From Acidobacteriota bacterium (lineage in GTDB: Bacteria > Acidobacteriota > Blastocatellia > Pyrinomonadales > Pyrinomonadaceae): 64,000 bases of DNA. Each line of letters starts with the position of its first letter. Position 1 is the stretch's first letter. Under the pieces are notes generated by a model. It worked only from the letters and a program-made list of their open reading frames with translations, searched no databases and was not told where the DNA came from. This document shows, one piece after another, positions 24,094 through 31,797 of this stretch. Location of the stretch: positions 16,706 to 80,705 of the forward strand of contig JAKOVX010000128.1 of assembly GCA_029781855.1 (NCBI GenBank), given 5' to 3'. The position numbers and the translations under genes were made by a program.

Positions 24094-25146
24094 TTACACT
24101 CCCCTCATTGCCAATCCGACCGCAACGGCCATTTCGGGAACGATCTCGCTAAGATATTCCGGGTCAAACTTCTTCGAATCGACCCTGATATTGCGGAACG
24201 GGTTAAGCACCTCGACCGGAAGTTCCAGTCGCTGTGACAGGTCGGTGGCCAGGCCGGCGAGTTTGGAACCGCCGCCGGAGATAAGGATCTTCTGTACGAC
24301 CGTGTCATTGTCTTCGGTCGTCGCCCGGTAGAAATCAAATGTCTTCTGTATCTCCATCGCGACGATCTCGGTGACGTTATTCATCAGCGGCTCTATCGAT
24401 TTTTCTTCGACGCCGTCGGCAGCGTCATGGACGCCGCGTTTGACCGCTTCGGCCTGCTGGAAGTTGAGTCCGAGGCTTCGTTGAAGTACGTCGGTGAACT
24501 GGCTGCCGCCAACAGTGATGTCGCGGGTGAAGAGCGAACGCGTTCCCTTGACGATATTTACGTTCATCGTCGACGCTCCGATGTTGAGCAGTGTGACAAC
24601 GTCAGAATCGCTCGGCTGATAATTCGCTTCGTAGCAGTTCTGCAGTGCGAAGGTATCAACATCGATGATCACAGCCTGCTTTCCGGCAAGCTGAATCGCC
24701 TGTTTGATGTTGTCTATACGCTCGCGTTTGCAGGCAGCGATCAGGACGGTCGTCGAATCCGACGTTTCAGCCGTCACCTGATAGTCAAGACTGACATCGG
24801 CGAGATCGTAAGGGATGTGCTCTTCGGCGTGCCAGTCGATGGACTCTTCGAGTTCTTCGCGGCTCATCGGCGGCAAAACAATATTCTTAATGATGACGGA
24901 ATGTCCGCTCACACCGGTGACTACCTGAGTAGCCAACATCTGGTGATTGTTGCAGACGCTCTGGATGACGTCGGAAACGACGTTCAACTCCATTATCTGA
25001 CCGTCAATGATCGTATCGCCCGGCAGGTTCTCGAATCCGAGGCTGACCAGGTTAAGGTTATTGGCCTTACCCTCAAGCTCGACCATCTTTATCGAACTCG
25101 AACCGATGTCTAAACCGGCAACGCTTTTCTTTTTACCGAACAGCAT
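24094..25146 (-). CDS. pilM: Type IV pilus actin-like ATPase PilM
   Basis: 350-residue cytoplasmic actin/FtsA-like protein that binds the N-terminus of PilN and connects the alignment complex to the motor. The phosphate-1 motif LDIGSSSIKMVEL is at about residues 13-25. The second nucleotide motif is LLNIGASTMNVNIV, and the adenosine motif is ILISGGGSKLAGL. AGGAG stands 11 bases before the ATG at 25146. It is the first gene of the operon. No pilA, pilB, pilT or pilC is in the window. Confidence 0.95.
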   Translation of the reverse strand: MLFGKKKSVAGLDIGSSSIKMVELEGKANNLNLVSLGFENLPGDTIIDGQIMELNVVSDVIQSVCNNHQMLATQVVTGVSGHSVIIKNIVLPPMSREELEESIDWHAEEHIPYDLADVSLDYQVTAETSDSTTVLIAACKRERIDNIKQAIQLAGKQAVIIDVDTFALQNCYEANYQPSDSDVVTLLNIGASTMNVNIVKGTRSLFTRDITVGGSQFTDVLQRSLGLNFQQAEAVKRGVHDAADGVEEKSIEPLMNNVTEIVAMEIQKTFDFYRATTEDNDTVVQKILISGGGSKLAGLATDLSQRLELPVEVLNPFRNIRVDSKKFDPEYLSEIVPEMAVAVGLAMRGV

Positions 25147-25614
25147 TATTTTTCTTGCTCCTTTATAGCTTTAACGCCAGTCACGTTTTCTCTTATTTGT
25201 TTTCTTTGTATCCGGGATGCGGGTTTTGGCTTTCAGAAGATTGTTGTGCCACCTTCAGAATTAACGCGCGGTTAGGAATCACATATTGACAGGACTTTAC
25301 TGTGAGTTGAGCCAAATACCCGTATCGTTCCGGATGGGTTGATCATTGAGCGTGAGCAGCGAGATCAACGTTTATAAGAAAACTTTGCAGCATCTGGTGG
25401 CGAAGGGTGTAGAACCTTGTCGGTTGCTACAAATAGAAAGTTACAGGAATGCACAATATCTGTCAACACTTTTTTACGCTGTTTAACGCGATATGATGCA
25501 AATAGCCTCAAAATGACGGATTTACTCGGTCATAATGCACGAATCCGCTTGTTTTCTTGAGGTTATGCTGAGAGAAATTCGTTCAACTATCGGTCAAAAC
25601 GCAAATCTTTTTCG
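25147..25614. other. 468-base intergenic region upstream of pilM
   Basis: This is the largest non-coding gap in the window, between pilM and a GNAT gene, both on the - strand. It is richer in A+T than its flanks, has no ORF with family resemblance, and contains one reasonable - strand promoter candidate (25438-25466) about 290 bases before pilM. No tRNA, hairpin with T tract or riboswitch was recognised. Confidence 0.6.
25438..25466 (-). promoter_or_regulatory. Possible sigma-70-type promoter of the pil operon
   Basis: On the - strand a perfect TTGACA (25466-25461), a 17-base spacer and TAACTT (25443-25438) point toward pilM. The leader would be about 285 bases, long enough for control at RNA level, although I see no defined structure in it. 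Confidence 0.35.
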
Positions 25615-26109
25615 TTAAATTGAGAGGATCTTTTGCCAATATCCGACGTCAATCCAACGATCGAACTTGCGGCCGACCTCGCGGAAATGGGCGACCTTTT
25701 CGAACCCGAATTTCTCGTGTAGACGAACGCTGTCTTCGTTTGGCAGGGAGATCCCAGCGATCACGGTGTGAAAGCCGTCGGTTTCGAGTTCGCTCAGCAG
25801 TGAATCGTATAACTTGGTCCCGATTCCCTGTCCGTCGTTGCCCGGCTTTACGTAGACCGAAACTTCGACGGTGTGGGCATACGCCGGTCGTCCGCGATGC
25901 GACGATGCATACGCATACCCGCACACACCGCTTCCCTCCTCGCAGACAAGGAAAGGATAACCGGCGTCCCACCCGCTCTCCATTCGACGCAGCATTTCGC
26001 GGCCGTCGATCGGATCGAGTTCGAACGTGGCGTGCGATGTCGCGATGTAATGATTATAGATATACGCGGCCTGGACCGCGTCGTCGCTGACGGCTGGCCT
26101 AACGATCAT
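25615..26109 (-). CDS. GNAT acetyltransferase, phosphinothricin/methionine-sulfone type
   Basis: 164 residues with the layout of the Pat/Bar/MddA/YncA subgroup. It starts IVRPAVSDDAVQAAYIYNHYI, then ATFELDP, the strand VEVSVYVKPGNDGQGIGTKLYDSLL with the acetyl-CoA loop (about residues 85-105), and SVRLHEKFGFEKVAHFREVGRKFDRWIDVGYWQK. The last part is the diagnostic C-terminal block. Homologues acetylate phosphinothricin, methionine sulfoximine or related amines. The natural substrate here is unknown. The gene overlaps the end of the acyl-CoA dehydrogenase gene by 11 bases. Confidence 0.88.
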   Translation of the reverse strand: MIVRPAVSDDAVQAAYIYNHYIATSHATFELDPIDGREMLRRMESGWDAGYPFLVCEEGSGVCGYAYASSHRGRPAYAHTVEVSVYVKPGNDGQGIGTKLYDSLLSELETDGFHTVIAGISLPNEDSVRLHEKFGFEKVAHFREVGRKFDRWIDVGYWQKILSI

Positions 26110-27292
26110 TCCTGAGCTCCATTTTTGCGATCGATTCGAGGTGAACTTCGTCCGGACCGTCCGCGAGACGAAGCGTGCGAGCGTATATCCAAAATCCGGC
26201 CAACGGAAAATCGGGCGAGACGCCGGCTCCGCCGTGAACCTGGATAGCGCGGTCGATGACCTGCAACGCCATTTGCGGGACCGCCGCCTTGATCATCGCG
26301 ATCTCGCGGCGGGCGGCCTTGTTGCCGACAGTGTCCATCAGCCACGCACATTTAAGGACAAGCAGACGTGCCTGATCGATAGCGAGCCGTGACTCGGCGA
26401 TCCATTGGCGGATAACGCCCTGTTCGGCAAGCGGTTTTCCAAATGCGGCTCGTGCCTTTGCCCGCGAGCACATCAGCTCGAGCGAACGTTCGGCAATCCC
26501 GATCAGACGCATACAGTGATGAACACGGCCCGGACCGAGGCGGCCCTGTGCGATCTCAAAACCGCGGCCTTCGCCTAATAGGAGATTTTCCTTCGGAACA
26601 CGAACGTTGATGAAGGAGATCGCAGAGTGTCCGCTCGGGGCGTCATCGTAGCCAAACACGTCGACCTGACGCTGGACGATCACGCCCGGCGTGTCCATCG
26701 GGACAAGGATCATCGACTGCTGTAGGTGTCGCGGAGCCGTCTCGTCGGTCTTGCCCATAAATATCGAGAGCTTGCAGCGGGCATCGCCGCCGCCGGTCGA
26801 CCACCATTTGTCACCGTTTAATATGTAGTCGTTACCGTCCTTGACGATCGATGCCTGAATATTCGTCGCGTCGGACGAAGCGACGTCCGGCTCGGTCATC
26901 GAAAAGCACGAACGGATCTCGCCGTCGAGCAGCGGCCGGAGCCATTTCAGCTTCTGTTCAGGCGTGCCGTAAAGATGGAGCACCTCCATATTTCCCGTGT
27001 CGGGTGCGGAACAGTTGAACACCTCGGATGCCCACGTGACGCGGCCCATTATCTCGGCTAGCGGCGCGTATTCAAGATTGGTCAGGCCCGAGACGTCCGA
27101 AAGGAACAGGTTCCAAAGCCCAGCGGACTTCGCCTTGGCCTTAAGCTCCTCCATCAGTTTGCTCGGCTGCCAGCGATCGCCAGAGCCGATCTCATCGACG
27201 TACGCCTGCTCATTCGGGTAAATGTGCTCGGCCATGAACGCCGACAACTGTTTTTGCAGTTCGACCGATTTTGCTGAATAATCGAAATCCAT
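26099..27292 (-). CDS. Acyl-CoA dehydrogenase (ACAD10/11-like)
   Basis: 397-residue FAD enzyme that introduces an alpha-beta double bond into acyl-CoA. Recognisable are FSMTEPDVASSDATNIQ and GDKWWSTGGGD in the middle beta domain, and the C-terminal helical domain with QVHGGAGVSPDFPLAGFWIYARTLR. The KWWSTGGGD and MTEPDVASSDATN wording is typical of the ACAD10/ACAD11 branch, which acts on long-chain or 4-hydroxy acyl-CoA. It is divergent from an APH-type phosphotransferase gene 289 bases away. In animal ACAD10/11 these two domains are fused in one protein, which supports a joint role. Confidence 0.9.
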   Translation of the reverse strand: MDFDYSAKSVELQKQLSAFMAEHIYPNEQAYVDEIGSGDRWQPSKLMEELKAKAKSAGLWNLFLSDVSGLTNLEYAPLAEIMGRVTWASEVFNCSAPDTGNMEVLHLYGTPEQKLKWLRPLLDGEIRSCFSMTEPDVASSDATNIQASIVKDGNDYILNGDKWWSTGGGDARCKLSIFMGKTDETAPRHLQQSMILVPMDTPGVIVQRQVDVFGYDDAPSGHSAISFINVRVPKENLLLGEGRGFEIAQGRLGPGRVHHCMRLIGIAERSLELMCSRAKARAAFGKPLAEQGVIRQWIAESRLAIDQARLLVLKCAWLMDTVGNKAARREIAMIKAAVPQMALQVIDRAIQVHGGAGVSPDFPLAGFWIYARTLRLADGPDEVHLESIAKMELRNDR

Positions 27293-27345
27293 ATTGTTTC
27301 AGATCAGCAACAGATTACCATATGCTGAGCAGGAGGCCTTCAAAT

Positions 27346-27555
27346 ATGAAATGGGAATATAAAACTATTCGCGTAAGTCCGCAAAACGTCTCAGGTCCGG
27401 GATTTGAAACAGATGAATTCGACACGTTCATCAATCAATTTGGTGAGCTCGGGTGGGAGCTTGTATCAACTGCCGCGATAACAGGACAGGCTCTTCCTTT
27501 ATATCCGGAAACAACTAGTTTCTTGATGATTTTCAAACGTCCAAAAAACCAATAA
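27346..27555 (+). CDS. Small DUF4177-like protein
   Basis: 69 residues: MKWEYKTI at the start, a central FINQFGELGWELVS and a hydrophobic last strand LMIFKRP. This fits the DUF4177 pattern of small alpha/beta proteins of unknown function. The ATG at 27346 is chosen over an upstream ATG at 27271, because AGGAGG (27331-27336) stands 9 bases before it and the upstream extension overlaps the divergent acyl-CoA dehydrogenase start. It lies 25 bases before the phosphotransferase gene and may be co-transcribed with it. Confidence 0.75.
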   Translation: MKWEYKTIRVSPQNVSGPGFETDEFDTFINQFGELGWELVSTAAITGQALPLYPETTSFLMIFKRPKNQ

Positions 27556-27580
27556 TCCAAGACCGCGGTAAACATACAAA

Positions 27581-28636
27581 ATGGCTGAAACCAGTCCTGT
27601 CCGCCCTGGCGAAGAAATTGATGTCGCACAACTGAGCTCGTTTTTGAGTAAGAAGCTTAAACTTCCTAGTCGTGAAGTTGAGGTCGAGCAATTCCCTGCC
27701 GGTAGCTCGAACCTGACCTATCTCGTTCAGCTAGGCGATAGCGAATACGTCCTAAGACGGCCGCCGTTCGGGAATACGGTCAAGTCGGCTCATGATATGG
27801 GCCGCGAGTTTAACGTTTTGTCGAAATTGTCCGCCGTCTATCCGCCGGCACCGAAGCCGCTGCTCTTTTGCGATGACGCCGACGTTATCGGCTCGGAATT
27901 TTACCTTATGGAACGCCGGAACGGGCTCGTCATCCGCGGGCGGTCGCCAAAGGAACTTGAAGAATCGACTGAGCTACAGGAACGAGTCTGCCGGTCGTTC
28001 ATCGAAAATCTGGCGGAGCTGCACGCGATCGACTACGAAGCGGCTGGCCTCGGCGATCTGGGGCGGCCCGAGGGTTATTGTCGGCGTCAGGTGGAGGGCT
28101 GGACGAAGCGGTACGTTGCGGCAAAGACGCACGAATGGCCGGAACTGGAACACGCCTTCGAATGGCTGAACGAAAACGTCCCGGCCGAGTCAGGTGCGTC
28201 GCTCGTGCATAACGATTACAAATTCGACAACGTTATGCTCGACCCGGTAGACCTGACGCGGATCACGGCCGTTCTCGATTGGGAAATGGTGACGATCGGC
28301 GATCCGCTGATGGACCTCGGCACGTCGCTCGGCTACTGGATGTCGCGAGACGCCGGTAATGAACTTCTGAGTATGCCGTTCAACCCTCGGGTGCTGATGG
28401 AGAATATCTCCCGGCAAGATCTGGCCGACACGTATGCCGAAGCGTCCGGACGCGAGGTAAAGAACATTCTGTTCTATTATGTCTTCGGTACCTTCAAGAT
28501 TGCGGTCATCGCTCAGCAGATCTACGCGAGATTTGTAAAGGGATCCACAAATGACCGGCGGTTCGCGGGGTTCGATCGATTCGTGGCAGCTCTGGGACTG
28601 ATCGCTTCTGCTGCGATCAAATACGGCCGGATCTGA
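27581..28636 (+). CDS. APH-family phosphotransferase (ACAD10/11 kinase-domain type)
   Basis: 351-residue aminoglycoside-phosphotransferase-like kinase. The nucleotide region reads SNLTYLVQLGDSEYVLRRPP, the Brenner-type catalytic motif is LVHNDYKFDNVML (HNDYxxxN), and the metal motif is AVLDWEMVTIGDPLMDLG. This wording matches the acyl-CoA dehydrogenase-linked phosphotransferases, which in ACAD10/11 phosphorylate 4-hydroxyacyl-CoA, rather than antibiotic kinases. The divergent acyl-CoA dehydrogenase next door gives the partner activity. It ends 10 bases before the convergent DinB-like gene with no visible terminator. Confidence 0.88.
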   Translation: MAETSPVRPGEEIDVAQLSSFLSKKLKLPSREVEVEQFPAGSSNLTYLVQLGDSEYVLRRPPFGNTVKSAHDMGREFNVLSKLSAVYPPAPKPLLFCDDADVIGSEFYLMERRNGLVIRGRSPKELEESTELQERVCRSFIENLAELHAIDYEAAGLGDLGRPEGYCRRQVEGWTKRYVAAKTHEWPELEHAFEWLNENVPAESGASLVHNDYKFDNVMLDPVDLTRITAVLDWEMVTIGDPLMDLGTSLGYWMSRDAGNELLSMPFNPRVLMENISRQDLADTYAEASGREVKNILFYYVFGTFKIAVIAQQIYARFVKGSTNDRRFAGFDRFVAALGLIASAAIKYGRI

Positions 28637-28646
28637 TAGCGGAAAC

Positions 28647-29144
28647 TTACAGCCTTTCTGGCCACTCACTATCCGGACTGACCGGATCGGGTTGATCCGG
28701 ACCGAGTCGGGAGGCATCGATCTCGGCAACAATAAAATTCTCCGGAGGGACCGGATCGCCTTGCAGCCTTCGAAGCATCGCGAGCTGGCCGGCATGGGTC
28801 ATAGCATCGGAAAGCGGTCCCTGAAGCATGCGTTCCTCGGTCATCCCGTCGCGAAGGGCGTTTCCGCTTTCGATCTCGGCAGAAAGGTCAGCGATCATTT
28901 GATGAAACCGAGCTATCTCGTCTGACATCGCGGGCAATGGCTCGGGCCAGTAAGATCCGCCGACAAAGAATGTTCGGGCGTAGCCAAGGACGCTTGTCAT
29001 GTGGAGGATAAGCTCCTTGGGTGTGCGAACCAAATTACCGGAAGAGTAGTCGGCGAATTCTTGCGTCGAACCACGAAGCGCCTTCTGTGTACGATAAGCA
29101 AGTGCGGCAAGAAAATGCCTGAGCATTTCGCATTTCTGGTTCAT
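28647..29144 (-). CDS. DinB-like four-helix protein
   Basis: 165 residues, mostly helical. FLAALAYRTQKAL in helix 1, LILHMTSVLGYARTFF in helix 2, and MTHAGQLAMLRRLQGDPV near the end match DinB/DUF664-like proteins, which often bind a metal through three His. H49 and the H in MTHAGQ are visible; the third ligand is unclear. The function is unknown; the family includes thiol-dependent transferases. The ATG overlaps the stop of preA as ATGA, so it is the last gene of that run. Confidence 0.7.
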   Translation of the reverse strand: MNQKCEMLRHFLAALAYRTQKALRGSTQEFADYSSGNLVRTPKELILHMTSVLGYARTFFVGGSYWPEPLPAMSDEIARFHQMIADLSAEIESGNALRDGMTEERMLQGPLSDAMTHAGQLAMLRRLQGDPVPPENFIVAEIDASRLGPDQPDPVSPDSEWPERL

Positions 29145-30388
29145 TGGCTGGCCGTCCGCTCACGCCACGATTGCGGGTTTGAGCCGTCGTCGCGGCGTTC
29201 CATGGTGATCGCTCCGGGCGACGGGCAGACGAGGGCGCAAAGGTTGCAGCCGACGCATTCTTCCTCAATGACCCGCGGGTAACGGACGCCGTCGACCTCG
29301 TGAAACTCAAAGCTCTGATGCGCTCCGTCCTCGCAGGCGACGTAGCAAAGGTTGCAGCGGATGCAGTGCTCATTATTCACGTGCGCCTTTACGTCATAAT
29401 TGAGATCGAGGTTTCCCCAGTCCGTGACACTGCCGACCGACTTGCCGACGATGTCATTCACACTCGAAAAGCCCTTCGCGTCGAGATAGTTGTTCAGGCC
29501 GTCGATCATGTCCTCGACGATGCGGTAGCCGTAATGCATAACGGCGGTGCAGACCTGGACGCTGCCGGCGCCGAGCAGCATGAATTCGACGGCGTCGCGC
29601 CAGGTGTTGATACCACCGATGCCCGAGATCGGGATGTTGAACTCGGCGTCGCGGGCAAGTTCGGAGACCATGTTGAGTGCGATCGGCTTGACCGCCGTGC
29701 CGCAGTAACCGCCGTGGGCCGCTTTTCCGTTGACGTTCGGATAAGGTACGAGCGTGTCGATATCGACGCCCATTATCGAGTTGATCGTGTTGATCAGCGA
29801 TACGGCGTCGGCACCGCCATTTTGGGCTGCCTTGCCCGGCGGCAGGATGTGCGTGACATTCGGCGTGAGTTTGACGATGACCGGGATCTCGGCGACTTCC
29901 TTGACCCACTCGGTGACCATACACGTGTATTCCGGCACTTGACCCATCGCGGCGCCCATTCCGCGTTCGCTCATACCGTGCGGGCAGCCGAAATTTAGTT
30001 CGAAGCCGTCGCAGCCGGTATCCTGCGTGCGTTTTACGATCTCGTGCCAGGCCTCGCGTTTGGATTCGACCATCAGGCTGGCGATGACCGCGTTATTCGG
30101 ATATCGCTTCTTGCAGTCGGCCATCTCCTTTAGATTGACCTCGAGCGGTCGATCGGTTATCAGCTCGATATTGTTGAGCCCGATCATTCTCAGCGGCCCC
30201 TGATCGAGCCCCGCAAGACGCGATGAAACGTTGACGATCGGCTCGCCGAGTGTCTTCCACACCGCCCCGCCCCAGCCGGCGTCGAAGGCACGCTCGATCA
30301 TCGAACCCATATTCGTCGGCGGCGCCGACGCGAGCCAAAACGGATTTGGGGATTTGATCCCCGCGAAATTGATGTTTAGATCTGCCAT
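29141..30388 (-). CDS. preA: NAD-dependent dihydropyrimidine dehydrogenase subunit PreA
   Basis: 415-residue FMN and Fe-S subunit that reduces uracil and thymine to the 5,6-dihydro forms with PreT. A dihydroorotate-dehydrogenase-like barrel fills residues 1-330; the active-site loop reads NFGCPHGMSERGMGAAMGQ, where the Cys of CPHG is the expected general acid. The C-terminus has two 4Fe-4S motifs, CIRCNLCYVAC and CVGCNLCALVC. The partner preT is three genes upstream on the same strand, with an Asp/Asn hydroxylase-like gene and a GxxExxY gene between them. It is the first step of the reductive pyrimidine route encoded across this window. Confidence 0.95.
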   Translation of the reverse strand: MADLNINFAGIKSPNPFWLASAPPTNMGSMIERAFDAGWGGAVWKTLGEPIVNVSSRLAGLDQGPLRMIGLNNIELITDRPLEVNLKEMADCKKRYPNNAVIASLMVESKREAWHEIVKRTQDTGCDGFELNFGCPHGMSERGMGAAMGQVPEYTCMVTEWVKEVAEIPVIVKLTPNVTHILPPGKAAQNGGADAVSLINTINSIMGVDIDTLVPYPNVNGKAAHGGYCGTAVKPIALNMVSELARDAEFNIPISGIGGINTWRDAVEFMLLGAGSVQVCTAVMHYGYRIVEDMIDGLNNYLDAKGFSSVNDIVGKSVGSVTDWGNLDLNYDVKAHVNNEHCIRCNLCYVACEDGAHQSFEFHEVDGVRYPRVIEEECVGCNLCALVCPSPGAITMERRDDGSNPQSWRERTASQ

Positions 30389-30465
30389 ATGTTCATAGTC
30401 GCATCATTTTAACGTTGTTGAGCCGCAGATAACGCGGATGACGCGGATAAATGCATTCTAGTTCG

Positions 30466-30879
30466 TTAGGAGGCCAAGGCCTTTCTCTCGTTACCAAAAA
30501 CGACTCGTTTGAATTCGGGCCGAGGGCCAAAGTTCAACAGCAGCCCCACCTCGATCTCCGTGGCTTTCAAATAATTGAGCAATTGAGCGATATGAGCCGG
30601 TTCGATTGCTCGGGCAGTTTTCAACTCAAGTAGAATAAGTTGATCTATCAACACATCCGCATCAAAGTCGCCAACCTGTTTGCCGCGAAACCAAACCGGT
30701 ATCGCTATCTGTTGATGGACTTTTAAGCCCTTATCACGAAGGGCAATACATAAAGAATTTTCATAAACGGATTCGATAAAGCCATATCCAAGCTCGTTAT
30801 ACACCTCGAAAAAGGTGCCAATAATTGCTTTTGTCAGATCATGGTGAAGAAACTGTTCGTTTATTTTGCGATCCGACAT
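30466..30879 (-). CDS. GxxExxY family protein
   Basis: 137 residues. The eponymous motif is visible as GYGFIESVYENSL (GxxExxY), then DADVLIDQLILLELKTAR with a D...ExK arrangement, and QLLNYLKATEIEVGLLLNFG. This is the PD-(D/E)XK-like fold of the GxxExxY family, common in Acidobacteria, Bacteroidetes and Verrucomicrobia and of unknown function. It stands between the Asp/Asn hydroxylase-like gene and preA with gaps of about 106 and 77 bases, so it need not share their function. It could be a mobile or late insertion in the operon. Confidence 0.85.
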   Translation of the reverse strand: MSDRKINEQFLHHDLTKAIIGTFFEVYNELGYGFIESVYENSLCIALRDKGLKVHQQIAIPVWFRGKQVGDFDADVLIDQLILLELKTARAIEPAHIAQLLNYLKATEIEVGLLLNFGPRPEFKRVVFGNERKALAS

Positions 30880-30985
30880 ATATCCATCAAAATGATTTCT
30901 TAGATCCGCTTCATCTGCTTCATCAGCGGCTAAAATGCCGTCATCATATAACGCACGATCATCAAACCCAGGTTCGTCGGCGACC

Positions 30986-31795
30986 TTAATTCTTTACCAA
31001 TTTCCAGTTCTTGTAGAATACACCGTTCATTCCCTTGAAAAAGAGTCTTATCACCCCGACAGCGAAGTCAAACACGAACGGAACATACGACGGCCTCAGG
31101 ATGTCGACAAACAGCACGTATCTCGGAGCGTCGGTCTCGTTAAACGACTGATGAAGCAGCGTGTCGTCGAAAATGAAAAGCTTCTTTTCACGCCAGTGAT
31201 GCTCGGTCGGGCCGACCTTGATGTAGGCGTCTTCGCCGACATCCTCATTCAAGCAATACAGGACGCGAAGGCTCGGTCGAAACGGGCCGAAGTGCCGCGA
31301 CGTACTTTCGCGTTCGCGAAATCCTGAAACGCCGATGGTGCGGACGAATTTGTACTTCGCGTGAAACTCGTCCATCTCGATCGGTGCGTCGACGTTGCGG
31401 CCGTACCATTTGAAAAACATCATCACCCGCGGAGCGGCCGCCATATAGCGTTCGACGCGTTCAGAAAGGCCGCTCTCGTCGGCCATTTTCAGAAGGCCGC
31501 GGATCTCGTCCCTGTAAACCGGCGGCAGGTCATCGAGTTCATAAACGCCTTTGTTCAAATAGGGCAGCGCAAATATATCGAGCAGGATATTGAGCGGCGA
31601 CGCGAGCCACGTGCCGATGCCGTTTCTTAGGAAATACTGCCGGAAAACGCTGGCGTCGAGATCGCGGTTTCGCGATACGTCCCAAACACCGCACAGTACC
31701 AATGCGGTCACGGGGATCGGAAAGAACCATGCAAGAACGACGAAGAGCGCCGCGATCGCGGTGTATTTGACCGTTTTTTTGAGCGTGCGGTCCAT
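30986..31795 (-). CDS. Aspartyl/asparaginyl beta-hydroxylase-like protein
   Basis: 269 residues. An N-terminal membrane segment (about 10-36) precedes a cupin-like domain with RHFGPFRPSLRVLYCL, the HHWREKKLFIFDDTLLHQSFN block and RYVLFVDILRP. The His of RHFGP, the Asp of FDDT and the His of LLHQ fit the Fe(II) facial triad and 2-oxoglutarate Arg pattern of the AspH family. The membrane anchor recalls LpxO-type lipid A hydroxylases as an alternative. It begins 2 bases after preT ends, so it is co-translated with preT although no link to pyrimidine degradation is known. Confidence 0.85.
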   Translation of the reverse strand: MDRTLKKTVKYTAIAALFVVLAWFFPIPVTALVLCGVWDVSRNRDLDASVFRQYFLRNGIGTWLASPLNILLDIFALPYLNKGVYELDDLPPVYRDEIRGLLKMADESGLSERVERYMAAAPRVMMFFKWYGRNVDAPIEMDEFHAKYKFVRTIGVSGFRERESTSRHFGPFRPSLRVLYCLNEDVGEDAYIKVGPTEHHWREKKLFIFDDTLLHQSFNETDAPRYVLFVDILRPSYVPFVFDFAVGVIRLFFKGMNGVFYKNWKLVKN

Positions 31796-31797
31796 CT

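Noticed and set aside
25236..25253. TGGCAC on the - strand upstream of pilM, looking like the -24 box of a sigma-54 promoter
   Set aside because: The GC of the -12 box is absent at the required distance, so the match is only half a site.
27271..27345. Upstream ATG extending the DUF4177-like protein by 25 residues
   Set aside because: The extension has no family similarity, overlaps the divergent acyl-CoA dehydrogenase start, and the AGGAGG fits the inner ATG.
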